Both the position numbers and the translations under genes were made by a program. The notes under the pieces were generated by a model, which was not told the DNA's origin, did no database searches, and was given only the letters and a program-made list of their open reading frames with translations. A stretch of DNA of 64,000 nt from Ophiura sarsii (Eukaryota > Echinodermata > Ophiuroidea > Amphilepidida > Ophiuridae): NCBI GenBank assembly GCA_035610835.1, contig CM069445.1:36532656-36596655 (forward strand), in the 5' to 3' direction. This document shows positions 9,605-20,519 of the stretch, in pieces (positions within the stretch are counted from its first letter, which is position 1; every line of letters starts with the position of its first letter).

Positions 9605-9836
9605 AGAAGTCAACAAAATTCGCACGTCAAAAAATTTCGCACGGACACACAATTTCGCAGTCCAAAAAGCACTGTAGTCAATGTTTTATGAGTAGTTTTA
9701 CTATCATTGACATTTGAAACTAAGAAAAATGCAATTTTTACCTTAAAAAAAAAAAGAAAAAAAAGAAAAATTCAAAGGGGGGGGGGGGGGGCGTTCGCAA
9801 CCACTCCCCCCCCCCCCCCCCATCTGACGGGCCTGC
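9494..9836. mobile_element. Truncated relative of the 8179 hAT-like MITE with long G tract
   Basis: The stretch taaaattttcgtaaaaggtt through cacgtaagtggggg and the following ttcgcac repeats match the interior of the 8179-8543 element. The left terminal repeat is missing. On the right it runs into another G/C-tract segment ending in gacgggcctg, which resembles the end of the 32611-32896 element. It contains a run of more than 40 G near 9560-9603. Confidence 0.6.
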
Positions 9837-9839
9837 TGT

Positions 9840-11080
9840 TTTAAATCTGGGAGCTTTCTCACAAACTGCGCGGGGCACTTAATATTAATTTGTTGGTGCT
9901 GGTAGTTCCTTTTTAAAGTGACTTTCTTGTTCACCAGTCAACCAATCAACAATAACCCCGTAGCCTATAAACTGTGTTTGTTGATTATACCTAAGTTTAT
10001 ATTTCTTTTTCATTCTATTCAATACGTATTCAATGAATTTTGAGGTCAAATATATGTACCAAGTATAAACCGTACACAATTCTCTGTATTATTTCAATAT
10101 AGGCAAGTAAACAAAAAAAGATACATTTCTAATTGAGAATCGTGCTTTTACAGAATAGTACTACTACAGCGCTGTGCAATCTGTCATTTTTATCGTGCTG
10201 TTTTGGATATGCTACGTATATCTTATGCTTTCATGAAATATTATTCCTATAAGTTAAACTGAATTATTAAAAATATATATATATTGATTTTAACAATTTA
10301 TTTATAAGAAAATAATTCTATCAATACCTTTTTTTGCAATATAATATAAAAAATACAACACTTACCACGCTATTTTAAACAAATATTACATCGAATGCAC
10401 GGTAGATAATTATCGTCTGCTAATTTCATTACACAATATTTATACGGTTGCTACATTATTTACACACGTAGTCGTATATGAAGACTCTGCTTCCTTGTTA
10501 TTCTACTCATTTACGTAGAAGAGATTTCATGTGACATATGGCAATTAATAAATTATTTTGTATGATGTCATCTTTTATCTTCTACTGCAACACCTAGACT
10601 ATTTGCCAAATTGTGCAAAAGCAAATTTTAGTTCTAATCAATCTGAAGGTTCTTCACTTTCACTTCACGTCGCTCGGGTAAGTGAGTACATAAATAAGCT
10701 TATTATTAATAGTGTTATTATCATTATTATTATTCTACATTGATGATACTACTCAACATCAATGTAATTCAAACCAAGCAAATGCCGCTCTCATTATTTG
10801 TTCCTGGTATTCCTTATAAATATAGGGGTCATGAATTTCGATCAAGCATCCTCATTTTGGGAAAATATTGAGGTAAAAAATCGGCACTGCTCTATGAGTA
10901 TGATCTATCTTAATCATGTGAATTTCGATTCAATGGGAATTTATGTTTACGTCGATACTTGTCAGTACTTCTGTCAGGATGTAGATGCCAAGGTGCTAGC
11001 TTATGTGCAGTGCTGTAGGTTGCGTTGTGTGAATCTGTACAATAAAGTGTGAGTAAAAAATGATGCAGCCTATATGTGTG
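9840..11080. other. Non-coding DNA, nothing recognised
   Basis: AT-rich stretch with short open frames only. None shows a domain, splice support or a recognisable motif. Confidence 0.5.
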
Positions 11081-11222
11081 CTGCAGCAGCTCCCCTGAAT
11101 GCCCCTATAGATGGTGAGGCTAGGACATCACCAGGGAGGGCGTTCCACCATACAACAGTTCTTGGGGAAAGGGTACGAGCATTGATGAGTTGAAATTTAT
11201 TTGGGTGATGATCTCCATATGA
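11081..11222 (-). pseudogene. LINE (CR1/L2-like) ORF2 C-terminal remnant
   Basis: The - strand reads HPNKFQLINARTLSPRTVVWWNALPGD and continues VLASPSIGAFRGA. This matches the C-terminal pattern of CR1/L2-group non-LTR retrotransposons (FFPRTV..WNALP..VV.A.S...F). The frame is broken on the upstream side and only ~45 residues remain. Confidence 0.6.
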
Positions 11223-11229
11223 TACCTAG

Positions 11230-13379
11230 TCCTAGTAACATAGGACCTGCGAATCTCATCTATCATTAACATCTGGACATTATCAACTACTGATTCTTAA
11301 GTCCTAGAACGTTACCAATAAGTGGTACACGGAAATAAGCAATGAGATTTTTGCAACGGTGTAAAAACCAAAGTATTTGATTCACATACGATTTTCGAAG
11401 TGATATCAATTGTATGGACTCATACCTTGATGTACATACCATTTAAAATGAAGATAATTGTTCAAAAACGTTGCATTTGGAGAATTTTCCACACGCCAAT
11501 TTCCTCCGTGTTGAAAACTAAGTCGAAACAAAACCGGAAGGATGAAATTACAAGGTCAGAGGTCGTACACGTGAGGGCGTATTTGTAAACAAACTCCCAC
11601 ATGCAGCAGTATTGGGCTCATGCAGGGTGTCTATTGCATTGATTGAGGTATCCGTATTTAACATGTGTTAACTATTCATAAGATAATACAATTGAATGTC
11701 TCCTTGCAATGAATAAATATGAGATTATCTTATTATCTCATCAATATAGATTTAAGTTGGGTGAAAAATCATTTTTTTTACGTGCAACAAAATCGCCTGT
11801 CACGTTGTGATAATTTCGCCCAGGCCTAACGTCATCGTTTGTTTACTTGGAAATACGCATGCGCAGATTTTAGTATCTTCGAGAGTGAACTTAGCCGACC
11901 CGAATCGGCATAAAAGTGGATTTAAATTACTATTTTTATCAGATGTAAGTGTAATATCGTTGTAATCAATAAGTTCAAACAAATTCTGTGATTCTTAGCT
12001 AAACAGCCATGTCATTGTGGGTGAGAATGAATAGTTTTGGAAAATGCTAGGAGTTGCAGAAGTTTTACTTTGTAAATTTTGGGCTCGTTAAAGCTTAAAT
12101 ACCGAAGTCACATCATAGTAACGTTCTGTGACTCAGTACTATAAGTCCTGAGACACATGTTACTGCGACTATATGATACCATACTGTTGAGACTTTTTGA
12201 CTTTTCATGTCGCGATATTTATATTGAGTGACAACAACAGCAATATTCAGGCACCTTTTGAGCAGAGCTGCGAGAACTGAGCGGCTGAGTCTCGATATAA
12301 CGAATAGTAAGCATGCTCGATTATATAGCAAATTGCTGTTATTTTGATAATGCGATTTGATTTTAATGTAGAATAAAAATTGCAAAAAACAAGAAAAAAG
12401 AGGGCTAAGGCTCATATACTGTCTATTTTAATTCTGAACTTTAAATTTATTAGGCAGAATTTGGAACCGAAAATGCTAATTATACATTCATGAGTTTGAC
12501 CTCGAAAGTTGACCGTCACAAAAATTGCATCTGTGCATGCTAATGTCGCGATCGAAAATCCAACACACAAGCAATGGGCGAGTTTTATAAGTGGGCTCCT
12601 AGTTATAACATGCATGCATGAAGGGTATGTATGAGAGCTAATTTGTATGGTGCAGGTGCACTACCTTTTATTGTACAATGTGTCTGGAACATCATATTTT
12701 TCTATAATGATCAGCCTCACAGCCTGGCAATCTTCAAATGTGTCCCTATGATTCAAGCATGCATTGGGAACTACATATTTTACATTGGTGGCAGCTGTGG
12801 GATCAACAGGAATCCTGTGTCATATCATGTGGCACTGAGTTTTACCGTATGAATGATGATGCTGGGGTGGAAATGGATGTTAGCAAATAACTAGTGTACA
12901 TGTAAAGAAAAGATCAGCTTTGACCTGATTCATAAGAATGACTGTGTAAACAATGTTTCACTGTAGTGTGTGCCAAGCTACGTCCAATGTTTCTTGTCTT
13001 TTATAAATCATCCAATGTTTCTTGTCTTTTTTCAAATACTGGTATGGATATAATATGGTGTAAACCAAACAACATTTAATGTACTACAGTTATACAGTAG
13101 CTAAATTACTAATATCTACTCACTGCAAATTATGAATGTGTAGTTTTGGACTTACATATGTTTGTACTATTGCAATAGTACATACAAAAGTAAAGCAAAA
13201 CTACACTCAAAAGTACACGCTGTCCAAAGCTACACGTTCATAATTTCTTTAGTGTCTGGGTCTACCCACAGGATCATTGAGGGTATTCCATACAAATATG
13301 TTTTGGTTTTTTATCCCCTATTTAAATCACACAGGTCTTGGATTTTCCTGTTGTCTTGACATCAAAATAAACAACAACT
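11230..13379 (+). other. Upstream region of the DNAJB9-like gene; possible 5' exon and promoter not resolved
   Basis: No credible coding sequence was found. A possible acceptor (ctatttaaatcacacag just before 13336) lies upstream of the start codon and would fit a 5' UTR intron, as seen in vertebrate DNAJB9. A tandem pair catccaatgtttcttgtctt at about 12984-13035 and a 20-bp perfect palindrome at 13163-13182 are the only local repeats noticed. A tgacgt half-site (complement of acgtca near 11830) could be a stress bZIP site, but this is weak. Confidence 0.35.
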
Positions 13380-13602
13380 ATGCAACTTTCCTGTACCTCA
13401 ACGTTTTCGGGTGTGTGTATGTTAACGCTGTTCCTTACAACATTAGTGCAATCTGCCAGAAACTACTATGACATCTTGGGAGTACCGAAATCAGCTACAG
13501 AGAGAGAAATTAAAAGGGCATTTAGAAAATTAGCTGTGAAGTATCATCCAGACAAAAATAAAGACCCAGATGCTGAAAAACAATTTGTTAAAATGGGAAA
13601 AG
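13380..13602 (+). CDS. DNAJB9: DNAJB9/ERdj4-like ER co-chaperone, exon 1 (signal peptide and J domain)
   Basis: Exon 1 of a four-exon gene (joined CDS 223+374+52+83 = 732 nt, 243 aa). Residues 1-26 form a hydrophobic signal peptide, so the protein enters the ER. The J domain starts at residue 28 ([20 protein letters not shown]) and carries the HPD triad at residues 56-58, which stimulates Hsp70-type ATPases. ERdj4 family members work with BiP, bind misfolded secretory proteins and, in mammals, restrain IRE1. The exon ends in phase 1 at aaaag|gtaatt; joined to exon 2 it restores the family pattern KAYEILSDP. Without splicing, the frame would run into intron and stop. The length is slightly above the 223 aa of the human protein, through a longer Gly-rich region. 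Confidence 0.9.
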
Positions 13603-14218
13603 GTAATTTTGCAATGTTGTTTGGAAGGAGGGCTTGGGAGTTTGTGTATGGACTGCATGCTTAGTGGATACATGTGTTGACGAATTGTGTGGTAAAGGGG
13701 GGGGGATGTGTGAAGTGCTGAGCCTGAATGTATACTTGTGGTGAGGATGAATTGTGTTCATTTGCTTGTAAGATGTGTGTGTTGATTTTTAAGGGATTAA
13801 AGGGATTCTATACATGTACATTTTGTGTGGGGATTTACAATCATAATTATGTATTTTAAATAATATTGCTGTTTTTTCTTGTATTTATGTATCTTTTTGA
13901 TGTTAATATTTTATGTTTTTTATATTGTGAAAAATACGCAATTTGACCTTTGGCCACGATGTTATTTTATATTATAATAAATTGAATCTTTATGTTATTG
14001 ACAAAAGAAAATAATATCTGAGGAATCATCTAGGGCCATATTATTGAACATTGAATGAAGGCCAACAAGAATGCTTAATTGGTCACAGAAGGTACATCAT
14101 ATAAATAATAATTCAGTGGTCCTTGCTTAATTTTCTTACTTGAAGTTGTAGGCCTACATGTAGTGCAGATCTTGTTCTAATTATGTGACCCACCTTGATT
14201 TTTCTCTTTCACCTCCAG

Positions 14219-14592
14219 CGTATGAAATTTTGTCTGATCCTGAGAAGCGCAAACAGTATGACCAATTGGGTCACAAAGCATTTGAAGACCAGGAGACTAG
14301 GGGTGGAAGCGGCGGTGCAGGAGGATTTGGCGGTTTTGACTTTAATGACTTTTTCAAACAATTTGACGAAAGCTTACGTTTCCATAAAAATAGCAATGGT
14401 GGTGGTGGCCATAAATACAATAGAAAAAATAATGGACAAAAACAATTCTTGTTTGGTAACGACTTCTGGGATGGTGTTGATGATAATCTTTTTGGAGGCT
14501 TAGGAGATTTTGGTGGATTAGGGGGCGACGCTTTCATTAATCTACAAAATTTTGGATTTGGCGATGCATTTGGAGGGAATCCAGGTCATCAC
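14219..14592 (+). CDS. DNAJB9: DNAJB9-like, exon 2 (end of J domain, Gly/Phe-rich region)
   Basis: Follows the acceptor ctttcacctccag and ends at the donor cac|gtaagt (phase 0). It encodes [21 protein letters not shown], the end of the J domain, then a Gly/Phe-rich region with [22 protein letters not shown] and FGFGDAFGG segments typical of DNAJB9 substrate-binding parts. The frame agrees with exons 1 and 3. Confidence 0.9.
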
Positions 14593-14699
14593 GTAAGTCA
14601 AGATATTTATTTTGATTTCAATTATCTGTGCAAAGCTGAAAAAGCTTAGCTCAGATTCCAAGGCACATATCATCATCAAATACAGTTGGGTTTTATTAA

Positions 14700-14943
14700 C
14701 CCTACCCCCCCCCCCCCCCCCCCCCCCGAATGCTAAAAAAATGCTAATCATATGTCCCTCTCCAAGCGCATACGCCGCCTGTTTTCGATGACATAGTCAA
14801 CCGAACGTATATAGTGAGCGCGATACACTATGTGTAGCTGTGGGGAACGGAGGGTCCCCGGATTGAATCATGGCAGAGATTTAGTTGGTGTTTTTTCCTC
14901 GAAAATTGTGATCCTGGTCAAAAACCTTAAACCAGGGTTAGGG
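14700..14943. mobile_element. piggyBac-like MITE, copy 1 (DNAJB9 intron 2)
   Basis: Starts ccctaccccc right after TTAA (14696-14699) and ends cagggttaggg at 14943. The body (ctctccaagcgcatacgccg, gtagctg, ggagggtccccggat) matches the copies at 14981 and 24713. The left end holds a C run expanded to over 20 bases. The right TTAA is degraded, and the internal A-box-like part present in the 24713 copy is missing. Confidence 0.7.
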
Positions 14944-14980
14944 ATTTTGGTACCATTTGTGTGTGTGTGTGTGTTCTAAA

Positions 14981-15242
14981 CCCTCACCCCCTGAAGGCTA
15001 AACAATGCTTATCCTAATTCCCTCTCCAAGCGCATGCGCCGCCGGTTTTTGATGAAGTAGTCAACCGAGCCTATATAGTGAGCATGGTATACTGCGCGAA
15101 CGTGTAGCTGAGGGCCGTGGGTGGGAACATGGGTCTTGAGAACGGAGGGTCCCCGGATCGATTCCTGGCAGGTTCCCGGAGATTTAGTTGGTGTTTTTTC
15201 CTCGAAAATTGTGATCCCGGTCAAAAACCCTAAACCGGGGTT
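14981..15242. mobile_element. piggyBac-like MITE, copy 2 (DNAJB9 intron 2)
   Basis: Lies in tandem behind copy 1, after a GT repeat. It starts ccctcaccccctgaaggcta and ends taaaccggggtt. The B-box-like ggatcgattcc is kept. The A-box region is shortened to gggccgtgggtggg, so the tRNA-like module is broken. Confidence 0.7.
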
Positions 15243-16054
15243 GATTTACAAAAAAAAACCAAAAAAAACTAATCTATAAAATGGGGTTTTTTAGTAGCAT
15301 GTAGAAGATGGCTCTGTTACATTGATAATATTATAACATCCCCTGTTATTTTAAAGGCTCACTCAGTCTTTTGGCACAGAAGTTCACCATCATTTTCTGG
15401 GGAAAAAAACTTTTTGTTATGCTTTTCTATGCAATAAGTCATAGCCAAAAGGAAAATGCCCAATGTCATTTTGCAAATAAATAACTTTGTTGAACAACAA
15501 TATTGCCGGACTTTATATTATAGCACAATACCCACAATACATTTCTAATCGATTACAGTAGATTTGCCATTCGCTATCTTTCTATCTTTATGAGTATTCC
15601 TGAATTTTTGAAATTTTTAAATTCAGGTGATTTCCTTTATTTACAACATTTTAGAAAGAGAATAATAGATATTTGTCAATTTCGTAAGCATTCTATGGTT
15701 TTAAAAGGACATTTCGAAATCATAGAATGTACCTTTAAAAACGTTATGAAAACTAAACCATGCAAAGCAAAATTAAAATCATAGCGCACCAATTGTGTTT
15801 TTTTGTATAATGGAATATAAAGAAGGCATTTTTCTTATATTAATATAATTTTAGACCAACTTTTAAAAATATGCATTAAATGTATACTTGTGGTAGAAAC
15901 TGTATGTCTCTTATGGCTGTTTTTCCTACATATCACGTTTTTCTCAAATATATTTTGAAACCATTATTTCATTAAGCCTACAATGGATATTTAGATCCGG
16001 TATATGCCAGTGGTTCCTAAAACTTTGACCTTGAATGTTATATTTTTTCAACAG

Positions 16055-16106
16055 GCTCACCATCACGAAAGGAATGTTCACTCAACCCATAGTGCCAAGA
16101 GAGGAG
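16055..16106 (+). CDS. DNAJB9: DNAJB9-like, exon 3 (small His-rich exon)
   Basis: 52-nt exon between ttttttcaacag and gaggag|gtgaga, encoding AHHHERNVHSTHSAKRG. It enters in phase 0 and leaves in phase 1, matching its neighbours. Its small size makes it easy to miss; support is the splice sites and the unbroken frame into exon 4. Confidence 0.8.
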
Positions 16107-16378
16107 GTGAGATTTTTGTCTCTTTCTTATTGTTTGTAGTAAAAATTGGCAAAATGTTTATTGTCCAAATCTTAGATTGGGAAATTGCTGCCATAAAAAC
16201 ATGTGCATTGGGAGATTTTCAAGTAGTTATACGTTTAGATAACCGAATGTAAATTGATCAAGATCAGTGACATGAGTTAATTTTGAGGGTTTAGACAAAT
16301 TTCAGAGATTTTAGCAAACCTTAGACTTGACTTGAGCTAACTAATTATGGTATTGTAGTTTTTATGAATTATTGGTGC

Positions 16379-17100
16379 TTAAGGTTGTTCCTATGGCTAA
16401 TTTTTTTATTTGATATTTTAATAGAGCTTGCTGCGCACCACAATAATCGGAAATTTGAGATTAATCGGAGGTTCGGTTTTCTAGATATACAATTTTATTG
16501 TCAAAAATCCATTTTAAGTCATTTTGAATTCTTTTGTTTTATATTGTTTTTTGGCCAACTGGGTTTTTTTACTCCCTAGGTAAAATGTCAATACAATTTT
16601 TTGTTTTTGTTTTTGCTCAAATTTTTTAATGAAAACTCCATTAGGAATTAAGGAGAGTTGTATAGCCAACATATACACCAAGTGGGATTACATTAGTAAA
16701 TTGCATGAACTTGAACAAATTAATTAAGTGCAAGCCTAATTTTTTTTTAGATAATTAAGTATAATTAATTTTGCAGTTGTCTTACAGCCTCCCGCAGCAC
16801 AGGAAAACTTTCTAAAAACTATAATTAACAAGCTCCCAAAATTTCAGCTTTGTAGCATTTATACTTTGTAAAAGTTAATTATTTTTGCATAGATTAATTA
16901 TTTTGCTAGGCCAGCTAGGGGGTCAAAAAAACAATAAGAAACAAAAGAAACGAACGCTTCAATTTTGCTTCATTTTTGACAATAACATTGTCATATCTAG
17001 AAAACCGAACCTCCGATCAATCTCAAATTTCAGATTATTGTAGAGCTCAGCAAGCTCTATTAAAATATCAAATACAAATTTAGCCATAGGAACAACCTTA
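16379..17100. mobile_element. MITE with ~120-bp inverted ends (DNAJB9 intron 3)
   Basis: 16379-16500 (ttaaggttgttcctatggct ... tagagcttgctg ... gaggttcggttttctagata) recurs inverted at about 16978-17100. TTAA stands at both outer ends. The interior has no coding sequence. Confidence 0.8.
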
Positions 17101-17392
17101 ACTAAGTTGAAAGATTCAAATGGATTGCAAACTTAGATAACAGATTCTAATGAAAAATTATATTTTGAATTGGTTCTAAAATCTTCCCTTTTTACAATTA
17201 CATACATCTCATTACCTAGCCAAAGAGTGCTCTTGATCGTTGATTCCCACATTTTATTCCCGCCTGTATGCATTGACAGGAATAAGGCCTACTGGACATC
17301 CAACGTTATTAGACCAAGGTGTACATATACATAATCATAATGTTCATGTAACGGTTAAAAGTATGAGACTTGCTCGTTTCTCTTAAAGGCAT

Positions 17393-17766
17393 ATTATGTG
17401 ATCTTTTCCAAGTAGCGCCCTCTATCGTTGATTTTTACTATTAAAGCAGATTTTCTTGCAGATTTGCATTTGTTATCATTAATCATAAAAATCTTCTAAG
17501 TTACAGATCGATACGATTCCTGATTACTTCAAAATCATGGTTGGAAAATAGATTGTACCGAGCGGTACAATCTATTTTTCAAAAATTTACTCTAAATTCA
17601 CTCTAAAGCCATGATTTTGAGGTTATTAGGAATCGTATCGCTCTGTAACTTGGAATGTATTTATGATTTATGATCAGAAAAGTAAATCTGCAAGAAATTC
17701 TGCTTCCAATTTTGTATCGCGGATTGAGGGTGTCCCCTGGAAAAGATCACATAATATACCCTTTAA
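17393..17766. mobile_element. Foldback (nearly full palindrome) MITE with TTAA ends
   Basis: The left half, from ttaaaggcatattatgtgat, and the right half, ending in cacataatataccctttaa, are inverted copies with divergence. They meet in the perfect palindrome aatagattgtacc-gagc-ggtacaatctatt near 17550-17580. Related fragments occur at 53655-53985. It lies in DNAJB9-like intron 3. Confidence 0.75.
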
Positions 17767-18736
17767 TAAATTTGATTTCTTGGAATTTGGATTAAGGTTT
17801 TTATTCTTTTCTTTGGTGAATTATCTAATCCCTTTAACAATATGCCATGTCCCCTAAATCCTTTAACTTAGTTTTAGTTTTCAATATGATTAATTACATA
17901 TAAAAAGTTTCTCAGCTTTTCCTGTACATTTTTCATTTGAATATAAGTTATAGATTCCCTAGATTTCTTAGATATTTCATTGCTTATAATATATGATCAG
18001 TCTCTTTTAAAATGTAACAAACTTTTAGGGCATCAATAATCCCTGGTTTTGAGTAAACTTAAAGCATCTGACGATTGCATGCAGTGCGCTAACCACACTG
18101 GTACAGTAGTAAGGTATATAGAGCTGTATTTAGGTGTGTCATTGATGAGAATGGGTGATCGTTAACGCTAACTTTCTGTCCATAAATGCATAGTGCATGC
18201 CAACAGTCAAGGACTCTGAAGCCCACTTTTTCTGCTGGGGTACCAATTTGATTTAGATTTATTAAGTCTTCAGTTCCTTTCTGATAAATTAACCTTGAAA
18301 CAATTTTTATGTTATGTCAATGAATTTCTAGTACACAGAAGGTCTTTGGTCATGTAGTCAAAATGGTGTAATGTACTAGCATTATTTTTCTCCGAAAGCT
18401 ACATGTACTCGGTTTGTTAGCAAAAATGATTTGATTTGCAATTTGTCATGTTCAATATATATTTGCAATATTAAATATTGCTTTTGCTATTCTTCACAAA
18501 CATTTACATTCGCAATATTGGCAAGCTGCAAGCAAGCAAGAATGAATTGCAAAGAGCGTGTGTATGCATGTTCGCCACTATTCTAAACCTCAAAGAGTGA
18601 AATATAATAAAGCCTTATCATTTCATTAGTGATGGAGCCTTCAAATCACTTTTACAATTTTGAGTTTGACAAAAGAAATTAAGTGGCAACTGAAAGTTTA
18701 TGATTATATCTAAAAGTATCTCTTTTTCTTATACAG

Positions 18737-18819
18737 CTCGATCTTCTAAAGCTGGTCGATGTAAGACAGTCACAAAACGGATTGGCAACACCATCACAAC
18801 CTACACGGATTGTTCTTGA
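18737..18819 (+). CDS. DNAJB9: DNAJB9-like, exon 4 (conserved C-terminus)
   Basis: Follows ttcttatacag and encodes ARSSKAGRCKTVTKRIGN and then TITTYTDCS before TGA at 18817-18819. The CKTVT..GN..TTYTDCS ending is the hallmark of vertebrate DNAJB9 and identifies the gene. An aataaa occurs at 18834-18839, probably too close to the stop to be the only polyadenylation signal. Confidence 0.9.
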
Positions 18820-18839
18820 GCTAAACAAAGCTCAATAAA

Positions 18840-19110
18840 AGGACCCGTTACCATGGAAATGTGTCTTATTCTAGTAGCTATTTTGCCGTCAGGGATATTT
18901 TCACCATGCTGTCTGCTCTTTAAAGGATTGAGGTAACACTGAAGGATATGAAAAACACTATTGTGTACAGACCTTGCACTATGGCCCACAGTGGTATTCA
19001 TAATGAACTTAACAAATTATTTGGTTTTGTTAAAATCCCTTTTATGCTATGTACTGTAATTAATCACGTTTTTAATGAGCAACCAAATCCTCGTAAGAGT
19101 GTGTTATGGT
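18840..19110 (+). other. Probable 3' UTR or flank of the DNAJB9-like gene
   Basis: No repeats or open frames of note. A longer 3' UTR than the first aataaa at 18834 is plausible, but the end cannot be set from sequence alone. Confidence 0.3.
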
Positions 19111-19510
19111 CAGTGGCGGCACACAAGGAGGAAGCCTCCTCCCCCCCCCCCCCGCCTTAATATTTGCCCCCCCCCCCCCACAAAAATATCAATTTAGTTA
19201 AAATTAGAAAAAAATAAGACAATTTTACTTTTAGCACAAAAAAAGGCTATTTTTTCCGCATACATTTCTGCGCACATTTTCTTACTAAATTAGGTTTTAA
19301 AATTAAAACTTGATGGTCATCCTTATTTTAACATAAAACAGCTAAATGTTGCGCACAAGCACACATTTTCATACCAAATTATTTAGTATTATACCAAATT
19401 TTACAATTTAAGCATAAAATGGCACAAAAAATTGCGCATCAGTATTTTTCATGCCTCCTTAAACCAATGTCTTGCCCCATATCTTTTTTTTTAGGCTGGT
19501 GCTGCCACTG
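19111..19510. mobile_element. hAT-like MITE (cagtggcggcac ends)
   Basis: Ends cagtggcggcac (19111) and gtgctgccactg (19510), with C tracts next to the left end and repeated aaaatt.gcgcaca-type motifs inside. No convincing 8-bp target duplication could be read. Confidence 0.65.
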
Positions 19511-20083
19511 GCCATGTTGTTTTGCCATGCACTTTGTACCATAACTATAGAAATATCTTTTTCATCACTATTATATTGTTAATACTGTAATTGTTTTATT
19601 TATATATATATTTATAAGTGCTCACATAATAATGAGTTGAACAGTAGTGTTCTAGATTTACCAGTAAAATAAGATTATTAATGAATATCGAAGTATCTAT
19701 GCAATCATGGGAAGACAAGGGTATGATACACGTGCTATGAATCTATGTTCTTGTTTGCATGTGTTTTAATGGGTCAATAGTGTTAATAATGATTATCGTT
19801 AGGAACCTTTTTTATTTATGAAAAGCAAATTTTGAATATTTTGGAAGAAAAGTGCCAGGAATACTGAAGGCATTAGCGTCAGATATTACCTCATCTATAC
19901 AATTTGCAGGAAACTGTTACCACAGATGTCTTTCAAATTTTTACCCAAATTAAATTAATAATATCATAATATAAAAATTTGCATTTCATGACAAAACATG
20001 TAGTATACTATTTTTAGTTTTTCCAAGGCTTTTAGGCTTGATTTTGATCTAACAACCTGAACCCCTATGTCACTGATGAAGAA

Positions 20084-20457
20084 TCATAGTTTTGGGACAC
20101 CTCCAATGCGTTTATGGCTGGCTGGCACAACAAGACGGGTTTTGTCTGTGGTAGATCGTAGACCTCTAGATGGAATGTTAGATGGAAATACACTCAGATG
20201 TATAATGGGGGCTGAACCGGTAATGGATTTGTAGATATAAAGAAGTGTTTTGAACATAAATCTTTTATCAACTAGTAGCCAGTGGAGAGAATGAAGCTGT
20301 GGAGCAGATGAGTGACGCCTGTTGACTTTAAACATGATACGCGCAACCTTTGTTGTAGCCGCTGCAAGCGAGATATGTCAGCAGTATTATAAATACATCC
20401 AGAAAGTAGTGAATAAAAATTGGCATAATCAAGTTTTGAAAGAACAAGGGCACACAT
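20084..20457 (-). pseudogene. LINE (CR1/L2-like) reverse transcriptase C-terminal remnant
   Basis: The - strand shows LSKLDYANFYSLLSG, LQRLQQRLRV, then in a second frame RRHSSAPQLHSLHWLLVDKR, SITGSAP and GLRSTTDKTRLVVP. These follow the order of the CR1/L2-group RT C-terminus (SKLDY.NSLL..., LHWLPV..R, YK...G.AP, LRS). A frameshift near 20300 and loss of the end make it a dead fragment. Confidence 0.7.
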
Positions 20458-20519
20458 TATGCGATTACCTGTATCTGTACATCAATAAATCTGCATATTC
20501 TAGATATGTTCCATAAACT

